A DNA stretch of 64,000 nucleotides from Amaranthus tricolor (GCF_026212465.1 NC_080056.1:11265089-11329088), one strand, 5' to 3'. Numbered from the stretch's first letter, positions 1 to 13,900 are shown. Notes: generated from the sequence alone by a model not told the origin. Numbers and translations: made by a program.

Positions 1-3000
1 CTTTCCTCCCATCTCCAGTTTTGTCTCCATTTTCGATGTGTGGTAGAAGGGCAAGAAAAATTTGTGGATTGTTTTTGGCTTTTATTATGGTTGGATAAAT
101 AAAATTTAATGGTTTATTTTTAATAAATTCCAAAGAGATGGAAATATTATGGGTTTGATTTATGCTTTGTGTCTAACAAACAATAAGCTAGAAGTGCTTC
201 TGCGTATTTAAAGATTTTTACACGAGTTGGGGGATTGAGATTGGCGGTAAGGGAAAAATCTTCAGGAATTTTGTGGTGTTGGTTTGAGTGGTTTAGGTAT
301 AGGTTGTTGGTTTACAATTTACATTGATGTATTAGCCATTTTTCATTGCATCGCAAACATAAGTTCATCCTCATTCATTCTTAATGTTCCTTATAAGTCA
401 ACCTAATATCGTCTCCTAATTTTTTGCAGTAAAACAAGGATTAGGAATAGTGGTACATTTCCAATTTTTGTTCGTGTAAGGGTCTTTATAAGGATTAGGG
501 GGTCAATTTATTATATGGAAGTTGCACAAAATGCTGATGAAAAGAAATAAAATATGTTGTATTATGATAGTGGTCGACTATCTTGTACACTCAAAGCAGT
601 GTAAAACACCATTGACAATACAAAGCATGCTTTACTTTTTTCCCTCCCCATCTCTATATATACAAGGATATAAAGATCTTCCTTAGCAAAAATAACAAAA
701 TAATAGCTCATAACAAACCACTCCAAAATAACAAAAACATTCCTTATAGTTTTCTTGGGGGATCTTCCAAAGACTCTTCAAAAGTCTTTTGTTCCCCTTG
801 GGTAATTTTCCAGGCATGACAATGTAGAAAGTGATAAAAACATTCTTCCTAACTAAAAGGGCTAAAATTTATAATTCTTATAAGTTAATTATTTTGTTTA
901 ACGACTAAAATTATGAGTACCTATAATTTAAGTGATCTATAATAATTAAGGTTAATGGTATTAATGGAATTTAACGGCGAGACAATAATGTTATAACTAT
1001 GAAATATCGTTGTAATGATGAGCATTTTGACCTGAAAACTCATGCACCGTTATAAAACGGGATTTAACGTCACAAAAACTCTCAAAAGGTTACATAACAA
1101 GCGTAGAATGTTTTTATTCCATAGTGCATGTGCATATGTTGACATTCATTTATAAGACAATTATATATTCACTTATCTTCGTCGTGCCAACCAAAAAAAT
1201 AAATGTTCCAACCAAAATTCAAAAAGTAAGAGTATGATTGTTCTATATAGCACATTGTTCAACTCATGTACAAACAATAAAAATATAAAATACAGAGAAA
1301 AAAAAAAAGAAATTGTTTGCCACAGCAAGCATGCTCAATAAATACTTACTACTCATTTCAAAGTAAATAATAACAAAATAAATAAATAAAATAAAATAAA
1401 ATAATAAATACTTACGGCTACTTGAGCCAAACATGCTCCTTTATAAAATATCCAAATGACCTACTTATGTTAAATTTCCACTATAACCTGCAGCAAAAGA
1501 AGATTGAATCAACATCAAATAGAAGTTCTAAAAATGCAACTACTGAAGACATTTGATATCAACATTACAAAACTTAGTATCGCATATGGACTTAGCATGG
1601 AGACAAGGGATGTCAATGGATATTGGACCCAACTCGGATATGTGGATCTAGATTCGTTTTATAGTGTCTGAATCTTGATTTTTTAGAACCGACAGATCCG
1701 AGATTTAAATCTCTTGCGTGATCTTGTCAGTTTCTGAAAATGATATAATTTTGAAGTAAAACTTTAAAATCACATTTACTACTAAGTGGGAAACGCCACA
1801 TCTCAAGTCTTTCGAAGAAAAAATGGTTGTAAAGGGAACAAAAATAGTTGTAAAGTGATGAAGGAGGAATGGAAAAATTAGTCCCTTCATTTTGGGTAAC
1901 TAATTACCCTGATGGGATGGAGAAGAAATATTTCTCTCTTTCTCCCACAAAATAATAATGATAATATTTTTTCCTCCTTCATTCTCCTCATACCATATAT
2001 TCTCTTTCCTTCATCTCCCAGACTCCCCTAGAAGATTCACCTCTACTAAGCTTCATTTCCATTTGACTTTTATTCACCTCTGAAATATTTCGCTCAATAC
2101 AAGCATGCCCTTGGTAAAAATATAACACATATTGCAAAATAAACCATGAAGAAGCCACCCGAGATAAAGTAGATGATGTGGAAAGTAAGATACTTCTTGA
2201 ATTATATAATTCAAATCCAAAAAAACATAAGCAATCTCGAATCACGAGATTTGAATTTACAATCATTACAAGGATGTCTGTTGACCTTTAATCAAACCAG
2301 TACAAATTGGAAATTCTAAACCCTAGAGAGAACAGAACCAAGATCTACACAGGGGCAGATTAAACCAGAAAACATTCAACAACAAACTTTAATAACGAAC
2401 CCATCAAGTAGCAGCATGGAACAAATCTAGCCAGTCAAAGTAATGTCACTATGTCAGTAAGCTTGTCCTATAATTATCATTGAGATTGCAAAAATTAACT
2501 TTTTAATCTAAGAGCCTATCTCAATGGGATGGGTTTTATAATTACCATAAGCAGCATCTCAGGATCCATGAACATCACAAATAATGAGAACATCAAGAGA
2601 AAAATGTAATAAAAAATTCCTTTGCGAGGAAATATTAATTGAATAAATTTCAATTAATAACTCAGTAAAGATATAGATTGTATTTGACCACACACAGCAA
2701 GCCCTAACTATCGTTAATACTCTATTTCTCGCTGATAAAGTAAATAAATAATGTCTGAATTTAAACTAACAACAGAAATCTAACAGGTCTCGATAAAGAA
2801 TAAAACAATATAACGAAAAAAGTTCCAATCTGATCAGCAACAGCAGAAATTCAATTAAAAAAATAGAAAATATATTCGATTGAGCATAAAAATGAAATTA
2901 ATCGAAGATGACTTACGGAGATGACGACGAAGATTAGCGCAAAAAAAAAAAATCAAAGATGAGTTTGTATATGATCTGATTAGAGAATATGAAGGAATTA

Positions 3001-3839
3001 CAATTGAGAGAATGTACTTATGATTGAGCCAAGCCAGCAGAGTCTGGCGTTTGATTTGTTTCGAATCCAATGAGCAATTATGCCCTAAGTTGGCTTACGA
3101 GGAATACTTCAAAAATGCTTTATTCATGTATCGAGGTGATTGTAATTAGCCATTTGTTGCATAAAATTGTTCCACAACAAATGTTAATGACAATTAAGAA
3201 AAAAAATATTTTTTTTAGATATGAGATTTATTATTAGAGTAAAAAACTGGATAGTTTTCGTGCGATTTACGGTTTTATTAAATTTTTCGACATAAATTAC
3301 ATTAATTTGTATAAAGTATTACAACTATTAGTAACACGTTTCAAAATCAAATTTAACACGAAAATATGTAACATTATTATATAAAAGTTTAAACGAAAAA
3401 AATAGTTTTTGTCATGAAAAATCTAATTGACTTACATAAAAATTATCACAACCTGAATCATATTAGAATCAAGTATTGCATTTAAGTAACTAATTGTATA
3501 AATAACAAAAAATTCCTAATAAAAATATATTATGTTTTAATCATCTCAAAATATTCAATACACTAAATAATACTCATTTAATAAATAAAATAAAAAAAGG
3601 TTTTATAATTAATTGAAAAAAAGAAATAATACATATGATTATCTAATACATTAAATGGTGTGAGTAATAAAGTCAAAGATAAAATAATAGTCATAAAAAT
3701 ATTAACATCATCATTGAGTGTTGGAGGAAAAAATTTTGTTGAGGTTGTGACACGTAAGCAATTTTAAATAGTGATGATGTCAGCAGTGTTTTGTTTTAGT
3801 AATAGTTATAGATAGATTATAGATATATAAATAGATAGA
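1..3839. other. AT-rich intergenic stretch, no gene recognised
   Basis: No reading frame here resembles a known protein, and every frame longer than 60 codons is low-complexity. A TATA-like run (tctatatatacaagg) sits near 653-667. A short inverted repeat (aaagact / agtcttt) near 768-795 is flanked by G-rich and C-rich arms. On the minus strand, 3070-2910 resembles an untranslated first exon: a pyrimidine-rich leader followed by a GTAAGT donor-like site at about 2918. Nothing coding can be attached to it, so no gene is claimed. Confidence 0.5.
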
Positions 3840-3841
3840 TA

Positions 3842-4318
3842 CTCCCTCTTATTCATTTCTTTCATTCATCTAAACTGTCTCATCTATTTATGCACTATAT
3901 TCAATTCACTTATTTAATCATTAATATAGTAATTATGTATAACTAAAAATTATAAAAAGTTGATATTAATAAATTTTACATTAAATGGAATCAAATAAAG
4001 GTGTTTGGCAAATGGCTGATAACTGATAGCTGATTATAGTGGCGGATTTGACCAGCTGATTTTATTAACTGGTTTGACCAGCTGATTTTGAACCCGCTGC
4101 TATAAGTAACTTGTTCAAAAACAACTTATTCATATCAATAAGTTGTTTCAACCAGTTAATTCACCAAACACTAACATTAATTGGTTTGACCACCCAATCC
4201 TCTATTTATATCAAAATATATCCATATTATCTTATATAAATGTAAAGATTTTTTTAGAGAAATAATAAATATAACGATCAAAATTGCGAATGGAAATATC
4301 ATTTAGGAATGAAGGAGT
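3842..4318. mobile_element. Probable Stowaway-like MITE with a second MITE nested inside
   Basis: The left end reads ta|ctccctcttattcatttc, the usual plant Stowaway terminus after a TA target. The right end (aggaatgaaggagtgg) is an imperfect inverted counterpart and lacks a clean TA. Inside, about 3999-4172 is bounded by aggtgtttggcaaat and attcaccaaacact, an inverted pair, and carries two copies of ttgaccagctgatttt. The nested piece looks like a separate non-autonomous hAT- or PIF-type MITE, but I found no clear target duplication for it. Confidence 0.4.
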
Positions 4319-5420
4319 GGCTTTTAGTTCATACTTTTCCCTATTTTATGTTGTACCTATGTTGCCTTTAGTCATATACTCATATGGAATTTTTTTAATC
4401 ATCTGGATCAAAAGTTTTAGTAATTTTTTGTTTCCATTAATATTTTGATGATTTGCATGATTAGAGATATTAATAATTGAAAATGTGTAATGTTTATTGT
4501 GAAAAAGCCTTTAAATCCATTTTTAAATGTTGTCACCCTTTTCATTGTGTCTTTAATTTTTTAATGAAAAATTACGAGAATGCCCTAAAACGCGTTTTTA
4601 ATTATAAAAATAAAATATTATTATTATTAAAATAAAATTATTAATAATGATTAAATGAAAAAATTAAAATTATTTAGAAAATCAAAAATAATTTGAAAAA
4701 TATCGAAAAATGGACATAGTTGTACGTCTTGTAGGACTTGAAGTAGAGGAGGACCTAGGAGAACGTAGGAAGAACAAATAAAAATTGACTTGCATGACCT
4801 ACACCTCTCGGAGGCGCTGATTAGGAGTAGAATTAATTTGAGGCATCATATCCAAGTCTTAGAATTATAATTATCTTGCGTGTACTAGTTTGTGTTCTTG
4901 TTTGGCCTTTGCCTTCTACCATATCTTTCCTTTATTAGTTTGTACCTAGTTTTTATATGCTTCTATATGTTTTTTTAATGTTCTTGTTTACTTAGGCCTT
5001 TTTTTCTCTGAGGATTCATCTGGATCTGTCTCGAGTGGAGAGACTCTTTGGTCTTACCCTCCTTTATAGGTATGAGTTATCGCCTACCTTTCCTTTCTAA
5101 ACGCAAATAATAGTTTCTATAAGTAGGATACATGGGGTAACATGATGATATGAGATTGCAGACTCAACTTTTCACACAAGAATGAGTTTCCCCCATATCA
5201 TTAGTCTTTAGATGACCCATAAATCATAATTTACTGAAACTCCACAATTAAATGGAAGTTCTTTGGAGTTTCTTGATCATTTTCCCTTTTAACTCTTATG
5301 GTAAAAATTATATTCTCAATTAGTATTTAGAGGAAGAATTGAGTTTCCCTTTATCAAATCTATAGGGGATTCTCTAATCTATCTCTATCGAAAAATAAAT
5401 TTAAAAGAAGGGGTCAATTC
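4319..5420. other. Intergenic DNA, no feature seen
   Basis: AT-rich, with frequent stops in all frames and no recognisable protein similarity. It is the immediate left flank of the copia insertion. Its last five bases (aattc, 5416-5420) are the left copy of that element's target duplication. Confidence 0.5.
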
Positions 5421-5623
5421 TGTGGGAATATAATCCCTGATTTTATTTGATTACAGATATTTTATTTGATTACAGATATTTAATTACCTTTTTTAGGCCA
5501 ATGTATTTAGTCCATTACTGTTTCTCCAAGCTAGGTCTGTGTATAAATATTAGGACTGTAGTTATGGAAAATCAATACAAACACAATATTCATTAACCCA
5601 ATTTAAGCTTTCTTAATTCTTCA
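5421..5623 (+). repeat. 5' LTR of the copia element
   Basis: Begins tgtgggaatataatccctg and ends ttcttaattcttca, so it has TG...CA termini. It contains gtgtataaatattagg, a TATA-like core at about 5540. It is 203 bp, against 204 bp for the 3' copy. Confidence 0.93.
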
Positions 5624-5636
5624 TGGTACCAGAGTC
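5624..5636 (+). other. Primer binding site of the copia element
   Basis: tggtaccagagtc follows the LTR end with no gap. It is one base away from tggtatcagag, the standard plant site complementary to the 3' end of initiator tRNA-Met. Confidence 0.85.
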
Positions 5637-5703
5637 AAAGGTGTTATCCGGGACCGGCAACACCATTGGTTATCATCATCTACCCTAAACCTTACCTGTA
5701 ACA

Positions 5704-6499
5704 ATGGCGGAAACAAACCCAAACCAAATCAGAACTATGGAACAGATGGAACACATGTTCAGATTTGTTTCAACAGATGCAAAAACCAAACACAACCCTT
5801 GAAACTATTTCCCCAGACTTGAAATTGGCCGAAAAATTAAACTATCAAAATTACACAACTTGATGTAAAATGATGCAGATAGCCATAGAATGCAGGGTTC
5901 GTCTTAGCCACATCATTGACGACCTTCCTAGCATTTCAGATCCAAATTACAAAAACTAGAAGCAAAAGGACTCAATAGTCCTATCATGGATTATCTCAAA
6001 CATAGACACTGAACTCATAAATCAGTTTCTAGATTACACGATTGCAAAAGACTTATGGAAGGGGATCGAAGTCTTATTGAGCAGTGGAAGGGATGAACTC
6101 CATATATTTGATCTGAGTTCACAGGCAAATAACATAAAACAGAATCAAGATCCATTAGAGGTATATTATGGGAAGCTGACCACAATATGGAAGGAGATAG
6201 ATCGAAGGCAACCAAACCCGATGATGCATGCTGAAGATATTACCATCTTTAACACCTTCATTCAAAAACAACGCCTCTTTCAATTTTTGGCCGGAATCAA
6301 TAAAACCTTTGACAAAGAAAAAAGGGACTTACTGAACCTTGACCCACTTCCAACAGTAGACATGGCTTATGCTACAATCAGCCGTGAAGTTTCACGACGT
6401 GGTATCATGACCCACGCTTCATCATCGGGAAAAATTCCCTCAGAAATTTGGAGTGGGTTGGCCATCAAACACCACCGGTCAAATTTCTCACTGGCATGA
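5704..6499 (+). pseudogene. Broken copia gag
   Basis: A start-like ATG at 5704 follows the leader, but the frame is soon lost to stops and shifts. The clearest block is 6077-6499 (140 codons), which reads like the C-terminal half of Retrofit/Ale gag: the DLSSQ...LEVYYGKL...WKEID region, then FLAGINKTFD and LNLDPLPTVDMAY. The block ends just after the NFSLA region. The CCHC zinc knuckle normally found next is absent, and the protease is gone too. Not functional as read. Confidence 0.85.
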
Positions 6500-9400
6500 C
6501 ATAGAGGACAAGACTCACCTCCGTCTCTAAAATTAAATAATTGTCTCCTAATTCCTAATTTATCCCATAAGCTGTTATCTATTAGTCAATTAACTCGGGA
6601 ATTGAATTGTACTGTGCTTATGACTTCTTCTGATTGTATTGTACAAGATGCTCAGACGGGGAGGATTATTGGGCATGGTACTGAACAAGATGGCCTGTAC
6701 TATGTGGATGAAGCGATTCAAAAGGGACACACTTCGCTTGCTCATGGGTTCTCCGATCAACAGTTGTGGACTTGGCAACGACATCTGGGACATCCGTCAG
6801 TAGGGTATCTGAAACGTCTTTTTCCATCATTAAACAATTGAAATGTTGCTCTAGACTATGCAGCATGTGTTCTTACCAAAAGTCATAAACAATCCTATCC
6901 TCCGAGTCATAATCATAGTAGTGAACCTTTTATTTTAATACATTCTGATGTCTGGGGCCCTGCTCCTGAGTTTAATAATCACAATTACTCATATTTTGTT
7001 TCATTTATTGATAATTGTACTCGGATGTGTTGGGTGTATTTATTGAAACATAAATCTGAAGTTTTTGATGCTTTTGTTAAGTTTTATAATATGATTGTTA
7101 CCCAATTTAAGACTAAGTCTCGAATCCTTCGATCTGATAATGGGGGGGAATACATAAACCAAAATATGAAAAATTTCTTCACCATTTATGGACTTATCCA
7201 CCAAACTTCCTGTACTTATACACCGCAACAAAATGGGGTCGCTAAAAAGAAAAATCGTACTCTTCTTGAAATCAGTCGAGCCCTCATGTTTGAAGCACAT
7301 GTTCCACTTCATTTCTGGCCCGAAGCTATCACATCTGCCACAAATCTCACAAATAGACTACCCTCAAAAACCCTTACATTCAAAACCCCTCTTGAAACCC
7401 TCCAGAACCACACTATCATTCCCTCTCTACACTCCTTACCTCCTCGCATCTTTGGTTGTGTAGTATATGTCCATTTGCCTAAACCTACTAGAAATAAACT
7501 TGAACCCAGGGCTATTAAGTGTATCTTTTTGGGGTATGGTGTTCACTAGAAAGGGTATCGCTGCTTTGACCCTACTTAGAATAAACTCTATACCATAATG
7601 GATTGTGATTTTTTTGAGAACTTCTATTTTTACTCTCGAACCCGTCCTCAGGGGGAGACTATATGTGATGACTTGAGCTGGCTTACACAGTCCGTGACTG
7701 ATGATTTGAACCCCAAAGAGCAAGTAGGTAGTTCCGCAGATATTGCTACTGAAAACATAATACTTCTTTCTCCTCAGACTTCCCTTACCTTGTCTGAAGC
7801 ATCCAGTGAACAAGAGGCGGCCTGTGAGACTCAAGAGGTAATTACTGAACTTGACTCTCGGATTGATGATGATATACCCCATACTGTTAACCCTCCATGC
7901 AGGTATGAATTACCTCCAAGATGCAAAAGAGGTGTCCCTCCAAAGCGGTATGACCCAGATTTTGAGTCACAGAGATCTTGATACCCGGTTAGCCGTGATA
8001 TGAATAAATTAGAACAGATGGCAATAGCGTTTCAAACCAGTCTATACTCAAATTCCCTTCCTCGCAATACTGAAGAAGCTCTCTAGAATCCAAAATGGCA
8101 AGAAGCAATGAAAGATGAGATATTAGCACTGAAGAAAAATAGTACATGGGACAAGTGTGTGCTACCTAAAGGGAAGAAAACTGTCGATTGCAAATGGGTG
8201 TTCACAATAAAATATCATGCTGATGGGACTATTAAACGATACAAAGCCCGCCTTGTAGCAAAAGGATATACACAGACATATGGGATTGACTATTCAGAGA
8301 CTTTTTCACCAGTTGCAAAGATAGACACCATCAGAGTTCTGTTCTCTATAGCCGCTAATAAGGACTGACCCTTATATTAATTCGATGTTAAAAATGCATT
8401 CCTTCATGGTGAGATTGAAGAAGAAGTATACATACATGCCCCACCGGGTTTTTCAGATGAATTTGCTCCAGAAGAAGGATGTCGATTAAAAAGAGCCTTG
8501 TATGGTTTGAAACAATCCCCAAGAGCTTGGTTTGGAAGATTTACCACAGCCATGAGAAAGTTTGGGTACGACCAGAGCAACTCCGACCACACATTGTTCT
8601 TAAAGAAAGAAAAAAGTCATATCACTTGCTTAATCATTTATGTTGATGATATGATCATAACAGGGAATAATGAAGAGGAGATTAGTAATCTTAAGGAGAA
8701 ATTATTTAAGGAATTCGAGATGAAAGATTTAGGGAACTTGAAAAACTTCCTTGGTATAGAAGTTTTTCTATCAAAAAGGGGAATCTTCATCAATCAGAAG
8801 AAATATATCTTAGACCTATTAGCAGAGGTAGGTATGATATACTGCAAACCAGCAGAAACACCTATTGTTACTAACCACAGGCTACAAACAACACCAGGAG
8901 AAGATTCAACTGACAAAGAAAAGTATCAGAAATTGGTGGGAAAGCTCATTCATTTGTCGCACACTAGGCCTGACATATCTTACGCAGTTAGGGTTGTAAG
9001 TCGTTTCATGCACTTACCCCAGACATCCCATATGGAAGCAGTCATGAGAACTTGAGATACTTGAAGGGCACAAGTGACAAAGGTGTTTTCTATAAGAAAA
9101 ATGGCCATCTAAAACTCATAGCCTATACTGACGCTGACTGGGCAGGTGATTGAGATAGTAGAAGATCCACATCTAGATACTTCACCCTTGTAGGGGGTAA
9201 CTTGGTTACTTGGAAAAGTAAAAAACAGAAAGTAGTTGCACTATCAAGTACAAAAGCAGAATTCAGAGGAGTTGCCAAGGGAATAACGGAGATATTATGG
9301 CTCAAGAAACTTCTATGTGAACTGAACTGTCCACCTACAGAAGCATGCAAATTACTTTGTGATAATAAGGCAGCTATTAACATCTCAGAAAACCCTATCC

Positions 9401-9573
9401 AACATGATCAAACAAAACATGTAGAGATCGACAGGCAGTTCATAAAAGAGAAATTGGAGAAAAAAAATAATCTGCATCCTGCATGTGAAATCAGAAGATC
9501 AGTTAGCAGACATTCTCACAAAAGCTGTTCCAGCATAAGTCTTCGAAACTACTTTATCCAAGTTAGGTATTGA
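6500..9573 (+). pseudogene. Broken copia pol: integrase, reverse transcriptase, RNase H
   Basis: The remains are in copia order but in several frames. Pre-integrase at 6520-6841 shows LSHKLLSISQLTRE and WQRHLGHPS. Integrase core at 7025-7549 shows RSDNGGEY and TPQQNGVAKKKNRT. Reverse transcriptase is at 8108-8368, with CKWVFTIK and [10 protein letters not shown], and at 8498-9055, with MYGLKQSPRAWF and IYVDDMIITGN. RNase H is at 9202-9573, with ALSSTKAEFRG and KHVEIDRQFIKEKL. In-frame stops interrupt it at about 6841, 7547, 7979, 8366 and 9053. Many catalytic motifs remain readable, so decay is moderate. A host gene is excluded by the flanking LTRs. Confidence 0.9.
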
Positions 9574-9590
9574 GAATCCCATAACCTAAC

Positions 9591-9601
9591 TTGAGGGGAA
9601 G
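9591..9601 (+). other. Polypurine tract of the copia element
   Basis: ttgaggggaag lies directly against the 3' LTR, where the plus-strand primer of LTR retrotransposons is expected. Confidence 0.8.
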
Positions 9602-9805
9602 TGTGGGAATATAATCCCTGATTTTATTTGATTACAAATATTTTATTTGATTACAGATCTTTAATTACCTTTTTTAGGCCAATGTATTTTAGTCCATTAC
9701 TGTTTCTCCAAGCTAGGTCTGTGTATAAATATTAGGACTGTATTTATGGAAAATCAATACAAATACAGTATTCATTAACCCAATTTAAGCTTTCTTAATT
9801 CTTCA
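9602..9805 (+). repeat. 3' LTR of the copia element
   Basis: 204 bp, near-identical to 5421-5623. The one length difference is an extra t in gtattttagt. The right target duplication aattc follows at 9806-9810. Confidence 0.93.
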
Positions 9806-10917
9806 AATTCATTATGTGCAACAATAGCAAAATAAATCAAAATAGAAGGAAGTAAAGGTTGGTTTTATTGAATTTGAATATGTACAATTTAAATTTAAAT
9901 CCAACTTACAAAGTGCTTCAATTTTTTTGTACCATCAAAAAAATTCCTAACCCATCTCATAAAGCCTTATAATCCAATTACATTGGAATGATTGATTTAA
10001 TATAACCAGAACGATAAATTAAAAATAGTGTGCACACTCATAGGCAAAGCTACATTGGGGGTCGAGGGAGGCCCAACCCCCTACCAAAAATGAGATCTTT
10101 TATATTTTTAGCTTTTGCCCACTTACTACTATGATATATAGCTTAAAGATTAAATAACAAAAATCCTATAGGTTAATGGTTGGAGTAATACATTTATAAT
10201 CTAAAGTTAAGGGATGAAATCCTAATTTAAACTACTCTAATTTTTTTAGACTAATAAATTTATATTAAATGTCATTACTTTTTATCTTTAATACTTTCAC
10301 ATTTATCCATTTTAGTAAGCGTGTTTATATTTTTGCTATCTTAAATTTAATAGTATGTCTTTGGTGATTTACTAGACAAATATATAGAATCAAAAACACC
10401 TAGTTTTTATTTTTCAAAAGGGATTATGGGGAAGCTTTAACTTTATTTGTTGATATTCATAATAAGTCTAGCCTAATTTAACATGATATCTGAGCCGATG
10501 GTTCGATCAAAAATAAAAATGGTAAGTCCAAAAGTAATCGCGTTCTTACTCCAATAGATTACTCCCACATGCGAACTTGACAAAGTTTGCATGTGAGGGG
10601 CTCTTGGGATGATTATCTCACGTCAATAAATTAAAGATGGTGTGCACTGTGCACACTTTATAAGTCATTCGAGCTCTTCCACCTATTGCAGTACAGTTTG
10701 GGATAGTATCTCCTTGACTTATGAAGTATGTGTACCTCGTATTTTCTAGATCATATACTGGCATTCACGAGAATTCTATCCAAATTTAACAAATTATTAA
10801 CCTTAGAAATAGTATTTACAACTCAAAAAAGAAATTAAAATCAAAAGTAGAAAAAAAATCCCTAATTCTAAACTATTCTATGAAAAAAAAAGCATGAATA
10901 AATTGTCTAAAATTGAA
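9806..10917. other. Intergenic DNA between the copia element and the transporter 3' end
   Basis: No coding potential seen. A weak repeat-like structure exists: taaattaaaaatagtgtgcac at about 10013 is echoed by aaattaaagatggtgtgcac at about 10630. Between them tgatatctgagccgatggttc (about 10483) resembles a decayed tRNA-Met primer site, and gtgaggggctcttggga (about 10594) resembles a purine tract. This could be an old TRIM, but no clean ends were found. The transporter's 3' UTR should begin just below 10918. Confidence 0.35.
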
Positions 10918-13900
10918 CTAAAAGACAGGGCAACCATCAACTACAATCCCTTTAGCAGTAGGGCATGTAGCCAAGGGGCAAATAACATCATCCGGTTGGT
11001 TTCCCCACCAGTCAAGCCCAATGTTGGTAACATATTGCAAAGAGAAGAAGAGAAGAATCGTCATAAACGCGGTTCCTGCATCCAGACCTCCCGAAAGAAT
11101 GTAGTTATATCGTACCCACAACTGCTGTCGATGCCTATAGAAAACGTAGCCTGAGATGAATCCTACAATGATCCAACTGGTGAAGTTAACTGCACTAGCA
11201 GGAGGCATCATCATTGTTGCGCCCAACATAACAGGCATGTGAATGTGTTTGATCCAGTTTTGGCTTGGGAATGTCTTCTGAGCGAGCCATACTAGGCACG
11301 GTGCTATTGCTCCTGCTACGAAAAACCAGTTGACACGCGCGTAGTATCCTAAGTCACCGAAGATTCTGCGTGGGCCTACGAGCCCCCATATTACGGAAGC
11401 AGAATAGAAGGTTCTGTCATATGAACAGGTCCAAGGACTGTCAGGTGGTAATTGTGATACGTCACAAATATTAGGGATTGATTCCATCATCCACCACGCT
11501 GTTGCGGTGTACACACATACTGATACTAGTGCCCCAACCACCTGAAATCATTAGTAGAAGGATGATATTAGCAGGAGATTCAGAATATGTTCGACTGCAC
11601 ATGGTTCTAAAAAGTTGAGGGCCTTAATCAAAAGCCATCTTGAAAAATTTGAAGGCTTTGTGTAAAACTTTTATTTTGCGTCTTATTAATTGTAAATATA
11701 TTTATTTTATTAATAAACTTAATATATTTTTTTAGATTAACTTTTTCATATAAGGGAGAAAGAGGGGGCCCTGTGTGGTCGATCACTTTACACACCCTCA
11801 AAGACCCTTCTAGCCTCAATATTAATTTACATAGTGTATGTTAAGAGTTTAAAGATATAAAGTTGTTAGAAAAATATAATAATTTTCAAAACTTACATAG
11901 AACCTTCAAAGAATTTATCAATTTTTGCTCCGCCTTTGGCTATTAAAGAGTAAAATAACTAGTACAGATTATTTAACAAAATTCTTAGTTTACGTTATGA
12001 AGTTATAGATGATGTTTACTATCGACAATAAATCGAACTGATCCAATTGAATTTTACTGTAACTATTCATACTTTTCTGAGTTAGTTACTAATATAACTG
12101 AATTTTTACTAATATAACAAGATACATTAAACTTTTAAGTGCTAAATTTGGTTCATTTGAAACTTATTTTGATCTTAATTTAGTGCTTCTTGTCAAGAGA
12201 ACAGCTAAACCAAAGCTTAAGTCTTTAGCTGATGATTAAAGCTCATTGATTTGTTATATACTCTAATATGCCCTTCATACGAGAGCCATTTGGACTAAAA
12301 GTACAGATACGTACATGCCCTCCTCATACTTGAGTCCAATATGTTATATACTCTTTCATGCATCCTCACACGAGTGTTTTTTTTGGACTAGAAGTGTGGA
12401 TAAAACACATGTCATTCTCATACATGTTACCAAATATTCCACTTGAATGAGGTGTAGATGAGATTCAAAACCCTATTCTTTCGGTCAGGGTGGCTTTCAA
12501 AAGACTAACTCAACCAAAAGTTTAAGCTGATGATTAAAGCTCCAGGATATGATATATACTCTAACTTTACTAAGTCAGAAAAAAATTGACATGACCTAGT
12601 ACTTTTGAAGAAGCATATTAAGAAAAGGGTAGGTACCTGAGCCATATACATAGATCTAGGTGGGATCTTCATGTAATGACCAAGCTTGAAATCTTGGGTA
12701 AGAAATAATGCTTGAACCATACTAATGTAGCCATAGACTTTGAACAACATATTAGCAACAGGTCTTCCAGGGTATAGATAACCAATGATGTATTCAGTGA
12801 TGATATTCAACCCTGGTTGCTGTTACAACAACATCAAGGAACTCATAAGCTTTAGAACAGATAAATGTAAGGTAAGAAACTGAAATACATTCTAGTTTTC
12901 GAGAGGTTAATTTACCTGATTAGTTGTGGCTTGTATGATTCCAACTGGAAGGGTGAAAAAGAAAGCAATGGAGCAAGCAAGAAGAACACCCCACCATGGT
13001 AGTTGGAGTGACTCTTTGTAATATTCACATGTAAATATGGTTAAAGCCAAGTTCAACAACAAAAGGACATGAAACCACCAACCGGGAACTTGTTTGTAGG
13101 CCTTCATTAGCTTCATGTGTATATCCATTTTCTTTGATCCTTCCAATGCTCCCTTCACTTGTTCCCATATCTCCCTGCAGCATCATAAGGTGCGTTCATT
13201 GTCAAGCATAAAGATTGTTAAAATATATAACATATTACGGGGCCTTAACCATCAACTTAAACTTTTGATTGAGTTGGTTCCTTGACATGGTATTAGAAGC
13301 CAGCGTGACAAGAGGTCACAGGTTTAAATCTCAACCACCCCTCATTTACATATGAGGAGGGCCTATGTTGCATTCACGCTTCTAGCCCAAAAGACTCTTA
13401 TGTGAAGGGGCGTGTTAGAGTATCTAACATATCCTAAAACCTTAACCATCAACTTAAGCTTTTGATTTGAATTGGTTCCTTGAAATGGTTTCAGAAACCA
13501 ACATAACAAGAGGTCACAGGTTCAAATCACAACCATCCGAGGAGAGCCTATGCTGCATACACACTTCTAGCTCAAAGGGCTTTTATCTGAGAGGGTGTGT
13601 TAGAGTATATAACATATCCTGAAACCTTAACCATCAGCTTAAGCTTTTGGTTGAGTTGGTTCCTTGACAAAGACTTTTTTGATAAAACAACATGTCAAAT
13701 AGGCCTACAATCTCGAAAATTTTCAATCGAACACGTACCTTCCATTGAAGATTAGGACATGAACAACAGTAGCGGATAGTGTAGCAAACCCAAGTCCATA
13801 AGAAAGAGCAAAGAAATTACTGAGATATAGCTGACCATCTTTAGCATATTGAAGTTTATCCAACTCAAAGCTTGGAGTAACAATGCCTTTGATATTGTAC

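Larger units (their letters stand above)
5421..9805 (+). mobile_element. Degenerate Ty1/copia LTR retrotransposon (Retrofit/Ale-like)
   Basis: A structurally complete but coding-dead copia element of about 4.4 kb. It has a 5' LTR (5421-5623), a tRNA-Met-type primer site directly after it, gag and pol remains in copia order (gag, integrase, reverse transcriptase, RNase H), a purine-rich tract, and a 3' LTR (9602-9805). The 5-bp target duplication aattc is present at 5416-5420 and 9806-9810. By eye the LTRs differ at about five substitutions and one indel over 203 bp, so this is an older insertion than the gypsy element at 46.9 kb. The zinc knuckle and protease are missing between gag and integrase. 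Lineage assignment rests on remembered gag and integrase wording and is tentative. Confidence 0.93.

Noticed and set aside
750..800. Hairpin aaagact/agtcttt flanked by ggggga and tcccc, considered as a microRNA precursor
   Set aside because: Stem too short and interrupted, and no known mature microRNA sequence recognised.
1988..2266. 92-codon minus-strand frame
   Set aside because: No recognisable similarity, low-complexity surroundings and no supporting splice or promoter structure.
10013..10660. Possible TRIM with terminal repeats around a decayed primer site
   Set aside because: Terminal repeats are short and imperfect and I could not define both ends or a target duplication; mentioned only within the intergenic entry.
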